From assembly GCA_044355095.1 (NCBI GenBank), contig JBIKYT010000004.1:1-64000 (forward strand): DNA of 64,000 nt. Reading direction: 5' to 3'. A program made the position numbers and the translations under genes. Shown one piece after another: positions 9,214 through 16,717 of the stretch. Origin of the DNA: Casp-actino8 sp044355095. GTDB taxonomy: Bacteria > Actinomycetota > Acidimicrobiia > Acidimicrobiales > Ilumatobacteraceae. The notes under the pieces are model-generated. The model saw only the letters and a program-made list of their open reading frames with translations, was not told the origin of the DNA and made no database searches. Every line of letters starts with the position of its first letter. Position 1 is the first letter of the stretch.

Positions 9214-9460
9214 GTGGATTCACATCCTGGTCGAGTACTGAATCGATATCAGCACGAAACCTTGCAGGGTCAATCGGCGGAGCATTGTGCATTGTCGTTA
9301 GAAAATGATCCGTAGAAATAAATCGTTGACGCCGCAAAGGCGTCAATTCTCCGACGCATTGCCCATTGCGCGTAATGACGAAACTCTCGCCAAGATCAAG
9401 TCGTCGCATAATTTCAGCAGAATCGTTCCTGAGTTCTCTTTGTGAAATAACTTGTGCCAT
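9206..9460 (-). CDS. VapB/Phd-family antitoxin
   Basis: 84 residues. The N-terminus VISQRELRNDSAEIMRRL followed by GESFVITRNGQCVGEL is the Phd/YefM fold that binds DNA and supports a disordered toxin-neutralising tail (residues ~50-84). It precedes and overlaps its PIN toxin. A palindrome and a leaderless-type promoter lie immediately before the ATG (see 9461-9494), consistent with autorepression. Confidence 0.9.
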   Translation of the reverse strand: MAQVISQRELRNDSAEIMRRLDLGESFVITRNGQCVGELTPLRRQRFISTDHFLTTMHNAPPIDPARFRADIDSVLDQDVNPRA

Positions 9461-9494
9461 GAAATGAATGTAGCACTGAGTGCTACACTTTCAA
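9461..9494 (-). promoter_or_regulatory. Leaderless promoter with palindromic operator for vapBC (module 1)
   Basis: On the minus strand: -35-like TTGAAA (9494-9489), 16-base spacer, -10 TACATT (9472-9467), then exactly six bases before the ATG at 9460. The palindrome TGTAGCAC-TGA-GTGCTACA (9469-9487) covers the spacer and the start of the -10, where a bound antitoxin would block polymerase. Confidence 0.72.
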
Positions 9495-9502
9495 TGGCGG
9501 TT

Positions 9503-10396
9503 TCAGTCGCCGAGCACGGTTTGTAGTGCAGATGGGATGTCACTTGGTCCGTCAATGCAGGCAATTCGTGCACCCACTTGCGAAGCCAACACTCGGGCCT
9601 CGGCATCGTCACCCAACGGCGCCAAAATGACTACCTCATCAAGTGCTCGTGCCGCTGCTTGAACATCACCTTCAACCGTCGCCCGGCAATCGCTCAAGAT
9701 CACGGTGATCCGCCGACCCGCACGTGTGCGCGATAACTGATCACCAGCAGCCAAGAGTGCTCCTGCCAAATCGGTGGTGCCGAAACCTCGAAGCGACAAC
9801 ACGTCATTCACAACTTGTTCGCCCGACTTCGTTGATGTCTGCCCCTTGGCAACAACAACATCTTTGCCAAAAGCAATCACGCTGTAATCCTCGGGACTAC
9901 GCCAAGCAACTGCTGCAGCGGCCATTGCCGACGTAGCAAGTGGCTTGCCGCCCATTGATCCACTGCGATCAACCAAAAGTGCAATCGCCGTTCCGGGCTT
10001 CACCCAACTGCGAACTTTCAAACCTTCTGGGTCAATCGCTTGACGTGAAGCACGCGCTTCAAGAATGGCGTCCATCGATGCATCAAGATCAATATCGCCA
10101 GCATCTGGTCGATACGGACGCGTTGCCATCTTGCCGATTCCGCGCGGTGACACCGGACCACGCTTCGAAACATCTAAAAACAAACGGCCAGCCAAACGCT
10201 TCGCAAGATCACGCAATTTCTGATCGGTGGCACCGGTGAGATCGGCAAGCAACGCCAGCATTGCATCAGGATCTTCCTCAAGCCCTTCTTCAACGGCAGT
10301 TTCATCAAGTTCACCAACTTCGGGCGACACTTGTTCAAATTGCGGATTGCGTGACAACTCACGTCGCGACAAAGTTTTCTTGGATGCCTCATTCAC
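9503..10396 (-). CDS. VWA-domain protein paired with MoxR
   Basis: 297 residues with no signal peptide or membrane helix, so cytoplasmic. The N-terminal third is charged and helical; the C-terminal VWA domain has the complete metal-ion-dependent adhesion site: DRSGSM, the Thr in RGFGTTDLAGAL and the Asp in VILSDCRATV. VWA proteins of this kind work with MoxR AAA+ ATPases to insert metals or cofactors or to remodel client enzymes. It starts 29 bases after the MoxR gene on the same strand, and both follow two nicotinoprotein alcohol dehydrogenase genes, which makes those enzymes candidate clients (inference). Confidence 0.85.
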   Translation of the reverse strand: MNEASKKTLSRRELSRNPQFEQVSPEVGELDETAVEEGLEEDPDAMLALLADLTGATDQKLRDLAKRLAGRLFLDVSKRGPVSPRGIGKMATRPYRPDAGDIDLDASMDAILEARASRQAIDPEGLKVRSWVKPGTAIALLVDRSGSMGGKPLATSAMAAAAVAWRSPEDYSVIAFGKDVVVAKGQTSTKSGEQVVNDVLSLRGFGTTDLAGALLAAGDQLSRTRAGRRITVILSDCRATVEGDVQAAARALDEVVILAPLGDDAEARVLASQVGARIACIDGPSDIPSALQTVLGD

Positions 10397-10425
10397 TGCG
10401 TCATCGGCAGCAGCACCCTCTTTGG

Positions 10426-11343
10426 CTAGTGGGTCGCCCCCGCTGGGGCGCTCGCTTTTCCCGATTCACCTTGCGGAGCAGGGGCAAACACCTCATTCCA
10501 CAATTCAGTGATGATGTCTTCGGCGGTGCGCACACTTCCTTCACGAACGCGCACACGGCCTGACAATGCAACGAGTGCTGCATCAAGTCCGACACCTGCA
10601 TCAAGCACCGTCAGCGAACGAACGCTCGCTAGCGACACGGTTACTGCAGTCATGTCAATGGCTCCACGCACTGAAGAACCAACGCGAAGATCACTGTGGG
10701 TACGCGTGCGACGCACCAACTCAACAACTTTGTCGAGCCAGCCATCGGGAAGATTCTTCGTGCCGCGCCCAGCAATACGTTGTTCAACTTCAGCGTTTTG
10801 ATAGCCAACAGAAACACGGCACACACGGTCATAGACCGCGCCAGAAATTCGCGCAGTTCCGACAGCATCAAACGGATTCATCGCTGCCACCAAACGGAAA
10901 CCCGACGAGGCTGCGACCCGGCCATAACGCGGCACATTGAGTTCGCCCTCGCTCATGACCGTGATCAAAACATTCAAAGTTTCTTCGGGAATACGATTGA
11001 TTTCTTCGACATACAACAACGATCCATCACGCATTGCGGTCACTAATGGACCGTCAACAAACACATCGGGGTCATAACCATCAGTGAGTACTCGTGCCGG
11101 ATCGAAATGACCAACAAGTCGCGCTGGAGTCAGTTCGGCATTACCTTCAACGAAAACAAAACCGATACCCAATCCTTCGGCGACTGCACGTAACAGTGTG
11201 CTCTTGCCAGTTCCGGGTGGTCCTTCAAGCAACACATGCCGATCAGCATCAAGTGCTGCGACAACTAGTTCAACTTCACGACGTCGCCCGATGACAGTGT
11301 CATCGAGCGACGCGATCAGAGAACTCCGCGACGATTGAGTCAT
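10426..11343 (-). CDS. MoxR-family AAA+ ATPase
   Basis: 305 residues. Seen: Walker A GPPGTGKST around residue 40, VEGNAELTPARLVGHFD, Walker B LLYVEEINRIPEETLN, sensor 1 region LVAAMNPFDAVGTARIS, and an arginine-rich lid SDLRVGSSVRGAIDM. MoxR ATPases act as chaperones for enzyme maturation; the founding member supports methanol dehydrogenase assembly. Only 14 bases separate it from the upstream alcohol dehydrogenase gene, so co-transcription is likely. The actual substrate is unknown. Confidence 0.9.
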   Translation of the reverse strand: MTQSSRSSLIASLDDTVIGRRREVELVVAALDADRHVLLEGPPGTGKSTLLRAVAEGLGIGFVFVEGNAELTPARLVGHFDPARVLTDGYDPDVFVDGPLVTAMRDGSLLYVEEINRIPEETLNVLITVMSEGELNVPRYGRVAASSGFRLVAAMNPFDAVGTARISGAVYDRVCRVSVGYQNAEVEQRIAGRGTKNLPDGWLDKVVELVRRTRTHSDLRVGSSVRGAIDMTAVTVSLASVRSLTVLDAGVGLDAALVALSGRVRVREGSVRTAEDIITELWNEVFAPAPQGESGKASAPAGATH

Positions 11344-11357
11344 TGAAGTGTCAACAA

Positions 11358-12518
11358 TCAGGCGTTGACAATAACGCCACGAAGGTTCGTGCCGTCACGC
11401 ATGGCTTCATAGCCCTCGTTGATGTCTTCAAGCTTGTAAGTCTTGGTGATGAGTTCATCAAGCTTCAGTTGACCAGCGCGATACATGTCAAGCAACGCAG
11501 GAATGTCGGCACGAGGATTCAACGAACCGAAGATGGTTCCCTTGATTTCCTTATTCCACATCGCCAAGTTGAACAAGTTGATGTTTGCTGTTTCGCTCGT
11601 CATCGGCGAAATAGCGGTAATCACAACGGTGCTTCCCTTGCCAGCCAAGTTCATGGCTTCGGTCATCATTTCGCCGTGCAAAACACCAGGGGTCATGATG
11701 ACGCGATCGGCCATCTGACCGTATGTCATTTCCATCACCGACATCATGGCGTCAGCCATTGAAGGGAACGTGTGCGTTGCACCGAACTCCATGGCCTTTT
11801 CGCGCTTGAACTCGATCGGGTCGATAGCAATGATGCGCTTGGCTCCAGCCATGCGCGCACCTTGCACTGCGTTCATACCAATGCCACCGATACCGACGAC
11901 AACAACGGTGTCTCCAGGCTGCGTGCCAGCGCGATTTGCGGCCGATCCCCAACCAGTTGCCACACCACACGACACGAGAGCAACACACTCCAGCGGAATG
12001 TCCTTTTCAACCTTGATGATTGACTGCTCGCTCACGCATGCGTACTCAGAGAAGGTGCCGACCTTAGCCATCAACGTGACGGGTTGACCATTAACGAAGT
12101 GGCGGTGAGTGTCATCAGTGATCATGCCGCCCACGAAAGTCTTGGCTCCGTTGTCGCACAAGTTCTGACGACCAGTGCTGCAGTAACGGCAACGTCCACA
12201 TGAGGGAACGAATGAAGCCGACACGTGATCGCCGACTGCGACGCTCGTGACGCCGGGGCCAACTTCAACAACAACGCCAGCACCTTCGTGACCACCAATG
12301 ATCGGGAAGAAACTTTCAATGCCCATGAGGGGCCAGAACTCTTCGGGCGGAACCATGTCGCCGGTAACCAAGTGCTCATCACTGTGGCACAAACCTGCAG
12401 CGCGCCAGTGAACAATCACTTCACCGGTCTTAGGTGGGTGGATTTCGATTTCCTCGATCTTCCACTGCTGATTCAAGCCCCACAATACGGCGGCCTTTGA
12501 CTTACGGATTCCAGACAT
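11358..12518 (-). CDS. NDMA-dependent-type (nicotinoprotein) zinc alcohol dehydrogenase, copy 1
   Basis: 386 residues from the ATG at 12518; a longer open frame exists, but this start has AGGGGAG seven bases upstream. Zinc MDR family: catalytic zinc residues in GLCHSDEH and GGHEGAG, structural zinc cysteines in CGRCRYCSTGRQNLC, Rossmann motif VVGIGGIGMNAVQGA. The long catalytic-domain loops and the CGRCxxCxxGxQNLC spacing match the family annotated as NDMA-dependent alcohol dehydrogenases, which hold NAD(H) tightly and rely on mycofactocin as electron acceptor in vivo. About half identical by eye to copy 2 next door, so a tandem duplication. The insertion PPEEFWPLMGIESFF (residues ~59-73) is absent in copy 2 and may alter substrate access. 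Confidence 0.9.
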   Translation of the reverse strand: MSGIRKSKAAVLWGLNQQWKIEEIEIHPPKTGEVIVHWRAAGLCHSDEHLVTGDMVPPEEFWPLMGIESFFPIIGGHEGAGVVVEVGPGVTSVAVGDHVSASFVPSCGRCRYCSTGRQNLCDNGAKTFVGGMITDDTHRHFVNGQPVTLMAKVGTFSEYACVSEQSIIKVEKDIPLECVALVSCGVATGWGSAANRAGTQPGDTVVVVGIGGIGMNAVQGARMAGAKRIIAIDPIEFKREKAMEFGATHTFPSMADAMMSVMEMTYGQMADRVIMTPGVLHGEMMTEAMNLAGKGSTVVITAISPMTSETANINLFNLAMWNKEIKGTIFGSLNPRADIPALLDMYRAGQLKLDELITKTYKLEDINEGYEAMRDGTNLRGVIVNA

Positions 12519-12567
12519 GGCGGTCTCCCCTTCGTGGCACGTCCTTCGCACCTACAAGGAGAACGCT

Positions 12568-12599
12568 ACTCGCCTAGAACCTCACGGCTCTAGGCGAGT
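12568..12599 (-). promoter_or_regulatory. Hairpin between the two alcohol dehydrogenase genes
   Basis: A perfect 11-bp inverted repeat, ACTCGCCTAGA / TCTAGGCGAGT, with a 10-base loop lies in the 92-base gap between the tandem ADH genes. There is no T run on either side, so it is better read as an mRNA processing or stability element, or a weak attenuator, than as a classical terminator. Confidence 0.6.
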
Positions 12600-12610
12600 C
12601 ACATCAGATC

Positions 12611-13723
12611 TCACTCGTAAACGAGAACTCCACGAATGTTTTCGCCGGCACGCATGGCTTCATAGCCGTCGTTGACGCCTTCGAGCGAGTAGGTGCGGGT
12701 CACGAGACCGTCGAGATCAAGCTGACCTTCGCGGTACAAACCAGCCAACTTCGGAATGTCGGCCCGGGGGTTGCCCGAACCAAACAGCGAACCGACCACT
12801 TGCTTTTCCATCAAGGTGACGTCGAGCAGGTTCATCGTGACGCCCATTTCCATTGCGGGATGGATGTTGGTGACGACCACTCGTCCTCGCTTTGAGGCCA
12901 AAGCCATTGCTTCAGCCATGAGGGCGCCCGAACCGACGCCCATGGTCAAGATGACCTTGTTCGCCATGGTTCCCCAGGTGACTTCTTGAAGCAACGCCAC
13001 GGCATCAGTCATTGACGCGGCGGTGTGGGTCGCGCCAAATTCCATGGCCTTTTCACGCTTGAACTCAACGGGGTCGATAGCAATGATGCGCTTCGCACCA
13101 GCCAAACGAGCACCCTGAATGGCGTTGGCACCAATTCCGCCCACGCCGACAACCGCAACTGTGTCACCAGGCTTCACTTCGGCTGCATACACAGCCGAAC
13201 CCCAACCAGTGACCACGCCACAGCCCAAGAGGCAGACCTTGTCAAATGGCAGATCGTTGTCAACCTTGATGCAACTGGCTTCGTTGACCACGGTGTGGTG
13301 GGCGAAGGTTCCGAGCAGGCACATCAATCCCAGTTCTTGACCACGGGCATGGTGACGTGAGCCGCCGTCAGTGATTTGGCGTCCACCCCCCATCAGCGCA
13401 CCGAGATCGCAGAGGTTCTGGTGGCCAGTTGAACAGCTCGGGCAACGACCACACGACGGAATGAAGCCAAAAACCACATGGTCACCGGGGGCAAGCCAGC
13501 TGACACCTTCGCCAACTTTGCGAACAATTCCGGCACCTTCGTGGCCGCCGATAATCGGCAGGGCAAACGGCAGGTCGCCAGTCATGAGGTGCTCATCGCT
13601 ATGGCACATTCCTGATGCCTTCATTTCAACAAGTACTTCACCGGCTTTGGGATCGTCGAGTTCAATCTCTTCAACGCTCCAGGGCTTGTTGGTTTCCCAC
13701 AAAATTGCGGCCTTAGATTTCAT
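12611..13723 (-). CDS. NDMA-dependent-type (nicotinoprotein) zinc alcohol dehydrogenase, copy 2
   Basis: 370 residues from the ATG at 13723, which has GGGGGTG just upstream; an upstream in-frame ATG at 13777 was rejected for lack of a ribosome site. Seen: GMCHSDEH, GGHEGAGIV, CGRCPSCSTGHQNLC, GVVTGWGSAVYAA and the Rossmann motif VVGVGGIGANAIQGA. It is the gene nearest to mftA and is transcribed away from it, the arrangement expected for a mycofactocin-dependent oxidoreductase. The reaction is oxidation of a primary alcohol to aldehyde with a non-exchangeable NAD; the natural alcohol is not predictable. Confidence 0.92.
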   Translation of the reverse strand: MKSKAAILWETNKPWSVEEIELDDPKAGEVLVEMKASGMCHSDEHLMTGDLPFALPIIGGHEGAGIVRKVGEGVSWLAPGDHVVFGFIPSCGRCPSCSTGHQNLCDLGALMGGGRQITDGGSRHHARGQELGLMCLLGTFAHHTVVNEASCIKVDNDLPFDKVCLLGCGVVTGWGSAVYAAEVKPGDTVAVVGVGGIGANAIQGARLAGAKRIIAIDPVEFKREKAMEFGATHTAASMTDAVALLQEVTWGTMANKVILTMGVGSGALMAEAMALASKRGRVVVTNIHPAMEMGVTMNLLDVTLMEKQVVGSLFGSGNPRADIPKLAGLYREGQLDLDGLVTRTYSLEGVNDGYEAMRAGENIRGVLVYE

Positions 13724-13833
13724 GTGCACCCCCGTGACTAGGTGGTCATCGTGTCGATGACCCGAATTGATATTCATATTAGATCAGGCGAACGGTAGTC
13801 GCTCGTGAGTCGGCGCGTTGTACGCTTCAAGAC
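13724..13833. promoter_or_regulatory. Divergent promoter region between ADH and mftA with an inverted repeat
   Basis: This 110-base region must drive both the leftward ADH row and rightward mftABC. It holds a perfect inverted repeat GGTCATCG-TGT-CGATGACC at 13744-13762, which would lie in the ADH 5' leader, and an AT-rich core at 13765-13782. I cannot assign -35/-10 boxes with confidence. No TetR-type regulator (MftR) gene is adjacent. Confidence 0.55.
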
Positions 13834-13974
13834 ATGGAAAGCCCGATTGTCACCGCAGATACTTCTGTCATCGAAGACTCCCCTGTCGCCCATGTAGTTG
13901 GGGACACCCCCGCCATTGAAGCCGAACTGCTCATCGAGGAAATTTCCATCGATGGCATGTGCGGCGTCTACTGA
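13834..13974 (+). CDS. mftA: Mycofactocin precursor peptide
   Basis: 46 residues, found by reading the gap before the radical SAM gene. The acidic N-terminal leader has many Asp and Glu, and the peptide ends precisely with the family signature IDGMCGVY. In established mycofactocin chemistry MftC acts on the C-terminal Val-Tyr: oxidative decarboxylation of Tyr and a Val-Tyr crosslink, after which MftE releases the core. The ATG at 13834 gives a normal leader length; mftB follows within 30 bases. The C-terminal match and the two following genes make the call secure despite the small size. Confidence 0.96.
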   Translation: MESPIVTADTSVIEDSPVAHVVGDTPAIEAELLIEEISIDGMCGVY

Positions 13975-14003
13975 GCCTCGCGTTTACGGCAAACGAGACC
14001 GTC

Positions 14004-14282
14004 ATGTCTGTCGCTCTCGAGTCAGTTCTCGAAATCCATCCGCAAGTAGCGGTTCGTCCAGAAACTTTCGGCGCGCTGGCATATCACTACGGCAATCGCC
14101 GACTGATTTTCCTGAAGCACCCCGACGTCGTCACCGTGGTGCAATCACTTAATTCACATCCCGACGTGCAGTCAACATTGACTGCATGCGGAGTAGCCCC
14201 AGAGCGTTGGCCGTCATTTGTTGCCGCCTTGTCATCGCTCGAAACATCGGAGGTCGTGCGTGAGCGCAAAATCACTAGTTGA
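14004..14282 (+). CDS. mftB: Mycofactocin peptide chaperone
   Basis: 92 residues. MftB is a small RRE-type (PqqD-like) protein that binds the MftA leader and presents it to MftC. Seen: HPQVAVRPETFGALAYHYGNRRLIFLKHPD, split here by eye into the typical beta-hairpin that starts MftB (VRPETFGALAYHY and NRRLIFL), followed by a helical half. The ATG at 14004 is preferred; a GTG at 13959 would overlap mftA and add residues without family resemblance. The 3' end overlaps mftC by 23 bases, indicating translational coupling. Confidence 0.9.
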   Translation: MSVALESVLEIHPQVAVRPETFGALAYHYGNRRLIFLKHPDVVTVVQSLNSHPDVQSTLTACGVAPERWPSFVAALSSLETSEVVRERKITS

Positions 14283-15396
14283 AGAAATGAAGCGCGGTCT
14301 TGACGCGCCAATTTGTCTGACCTGGGAACTTACGTATGCCTGCAACTTGCAGTGCGTCCATTGCTTGTCATCAAGTGGTCAACGCGATGAGCGTGAGCTT
14401 TCAACCGAAGAAGCAAAAAAGATTCTTGATGATTTGCGCGATTTGCAAGTGTTCTATATCAATATCGGTGGCGGCGAGCCAATGGTGCGCCGTGACTTTT
14501 TTGAATTGCTTGAGTACTCAGTTGCTAACGGCATCGGTGTGAAGTTCAGCACCAATGGCGCTTTCATTGATGAAGAAAAAGCACGGCGTCTTGCGGCCAT
14601 GGATTACCTCGATATCCAGATCAGCCTTGATGGTGTTGATGCAGCAACCAACGACGCTGTTCGTGGCGAGGGTTCTTATGACATGGCAATTCGTGCCATG
14701 GAAAATCTGAAGGCTGCCAACTTCGGACAATTCAAAATTTCGGTAGTCGTGACTCGCCACAATGTGTCGCAGCTTGATCAATTCAAGGCATTGGCCGACC
14801 ATTACGGTGCGCAGTTACGTATCACCCGTTTGCGCCCCGCTGGTCGTGGTGCTGATACCTGGCACGAACTTCATCCGACCAATGCGCAACAACGCGAAAT
14901 TTACAACTGGTTGTTGAAGCATGGCGAAAATGTTCTAACTGGCGACTCGTTCTTCCACCTCAATGCTCTTGGTGAATCACTTCCCGGACTCAACATGTGT
15001 GGCGCTGGACGAGTGGTGTGTCTCATCGACCCCATCGGCGATGTGTACGCCTGCCCATTCGTCATTCACGATGAATTCAAAGCCGGCAATGTGCGCGACG
15101 AAGGCGGCTTTGCCAAAGTGTGGAAACAAAGTGATTTGTTCTTGTCATTACGTGAACCACAATCTGCTGGCGCGTGCGCATCGTGTGGTGCTTTCGACGC
15201 ATGTCAGGGCGGATGCATGGCCGCAAAGTTCTTCACCGGACTTCCACTTGACGGGCCCGACCCTGAATGTGTGGGCGGAGATGCCGACGAAGCACTTTCG
15301 ATCATCTCGCGCGGTTCAGAACCCAAGCCGAGTATGGATCACTCAAAGCCCGTCACTCTGACGCGAAAGAAGTTGCCGGTTTCTGCTTCGCATTGA
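14260..15396 (+). CDS. mftC: Mycofactocin radical SAM maturase
   Basis: 378 residues from GTG at 14260, preceded at six bases by GGAGG (14249-14253); the longer open frame starting at 14218 is not needed. Radical SAM cluster cysteines C28, C32 and C35 in TYACNLQCVHC, the GGEP motif in NIGGGEPMVR, and a C-terminal SPASM domain with CGAGRVVC, YACPF, CASCGAFDACQGGC and a final Cys. MftC binds three 4Fe-4S clusters and modifies the MftA C-terminus. The 3' end overlaps the convergent glycosyltransferase gene by 44 bases, so the usual mftD/E/F do not follow. Confidence 0.96.
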   Translation: MSAKSLVEEMKRGLDAPICLTWELTYACNLQCVHCLSSSGQRDERELSTEEAKKILDDLRDLQVFYINIGGGEPMVRRDFFELLEYSVANGIGVKFSTNGAFIDEEKARRLAAMDYLDIQISLDGVDAATNDAVRGEGSYDMAIRAMENLKAANFGQFKISVVVTRHNVSQLDQFKALADHYGAQLRITRLRPAGRGADTWHELHPTNAQQREIYNWLLKHGENVLTGDSFFHLNALGESLPGLNMCGAGRVVCLIDPIGDVYACPFVIHDEFKAGNVRDEGGFAKVWKQSDLFLSLREPQSAGACASCGAFDACQGGCMAAKFFTGLPLDGPDPECVGGDADEALSIISRGSEPKPSMDHSKPVTLTRKKLPVSASH

Positions 15397-16642
15397 GCAT
15401 CTGCTGTATTCCAACTGCAGCTAACACGATGAGTCCAACCTCAGCCGGTAAACGAAAACGCACGTAGGCGTTTGCCACCATCGCCACCAAAATGACGAAC
15501 GGCAAAAGAACCGCCAAGATGATTCGGTCAGTTCGGTTTGATAACTGCCGTAGTCCGAAACCAGCAGCAACCACGATTAACCAGAATTGGATCACGCCAA
15601 GCATTGAAACCCCAGTTGGACGTCCCTCTGATTTTGCCGCGTTGTTATTTGAGCCAATGAAACCAACGCTCAAAACACGAGCGACTCGCGCTGCCGCAAC
15701 CGTTGGATACCGACCGATGTGATCACGCAAATATGCCACGCCATCACGGCGCATCAGTTTTGAAGCAAGTGAAGCGTCGGCATCAATTGGAACCGGCGTT
15801 TCATATGCGCACCAAATATCCCAACCACCAACGTCGCCGTAAAACGTTGAGTCACAGTTTGCGCCAGCCAATGTCAAACCATCATTAGTTGAGATGAATA
15901 CCGAGTCACTGAAACGTGACTGATTCCAAAGTATCCATGGCGAAACGATCACCAGTGAAGTGGCAAGCACAATCGCAGCACGCTTGGAGCGCGTTGCCAA
16001 TGAGAGATCTGCACTTGCCACACTGAATACGAGTGCCGCACCCAAGACAGTGACGACAGCTAGTTCGGGCCGAGTCAATGCCAAAAGACCTGCAGTGACA
16101 CCAAGCCCGAGCAACGAAACAATGTCGTGGCGGCGCCGATATGTCAAGGCCAGCAAGATTGATACTGCGACCAGAAAAAAAGTGGGAGTCTCGGCCATGA
16201 TGAGACCATCGTTCACCCACACATTGGCGTAGACCGCAGTGATGATTGCTGCAATGGTCCCGACCCTGTCGCCGGCGAGCAAGCGTCCGATCATTGCCAT
16301 GATCACAATTGAGACGACACCAATCAAGGTCATCGTCAGCCGCTGGGCCGTAATGAAAGAGCCTGATGCCTCGGTCAACCAAGTCACTGGAGTTAAAAGG
16401 AACGACGTCAATGGCGGATGATCAGCGGCTGGCATTCCTTGGGCAAATGGCTGCTCGAACCATTCGCCGCGCGCGTTCGTCAGCGCCTGGGCCGAGTAGT
16501 ACAACTGATCGCCCACTGGCTCATCAAAACGGGTAATACCAAGCACGAAGGCCAGACGTACAAGTAAGCCGAATCCAGCAATGACCGACACTCGCACCCA
16601 CCACGATTGCCACATGCCTTTCACCACGATGACGCTACCCAT
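15353..16642 (-). CDS. PMT/ArnT-like membrane glycosyltransferase (GT-C fold)
   Basis: 429 residues with roughly ten membrane helices. Seen: a first-loop DEPVGDQLYYSAQALTN with the acidic pair typical of GT-C enzymes, and ADHPPLTSFLLTPVTWL, the HPPL motif of the dolichyl-phosphate-mannose/ArnT (PMT_2) family. These enzymes move sugars from polyprenyl phosphate donors to acceptors outside the membrane. Sugar and acceptor are unknown. It is not MftF, which is a soluble GT2 enzyme. The start could also be 27 bases further in (Met 10). Confidence 0.85.
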   Translation of the reverse strand: MGSVIVVKGMWQSWWVRVSVIAGFGLLVRLAFVLGITRFDEPVGDQLYYSAQALTNARGEWFEQPFAQGMPAADHPPLTSFLLTPVTWLTEASGSFITAQRLTMTLIGVVSIVIMAMIGRLLAGDRVGTIAAIITAVYANVWVNDGLIMAETPTFFLVAVSILLALTYRRRHDIVSLLGLGVTAGLLALTRPELAVVTVLGAALVFSVASADLSLATRSKRAAIVLATSLVIVSPWILWNQSRFSDSVFISTNDGLTLAGANCDSTFYGDVGGWDIWCAYETPVPIDADASLASKLMRRDGVAYLRDHIGRYPTVAAARVARVLSVGFIGSNNNAAKSEGRPTGVSMLGVIQFWLIVVAAGFGLRQLSNRTDRIILAVLLPFVILVAMVANAYVRFRLPAEVGLIVLAAVGIQQMLNAKQKPATSFASE

Positions 16643-16717
16643 TTATGGTCCCTGACAAATTCAGAATCATCGACCAGAAGTTTCCGATTTCGTCCAAAAT
16701 CGGCGAGACTGTCAGCG

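Noticed and set aside
15353..16642. MftF, the mycofactocin glycosyltransferase
   Set aside because: The protein is a multi-pass membrane GT-C enzyme with an HPPL motif; MftF is a soluble GT2-type enzyme.
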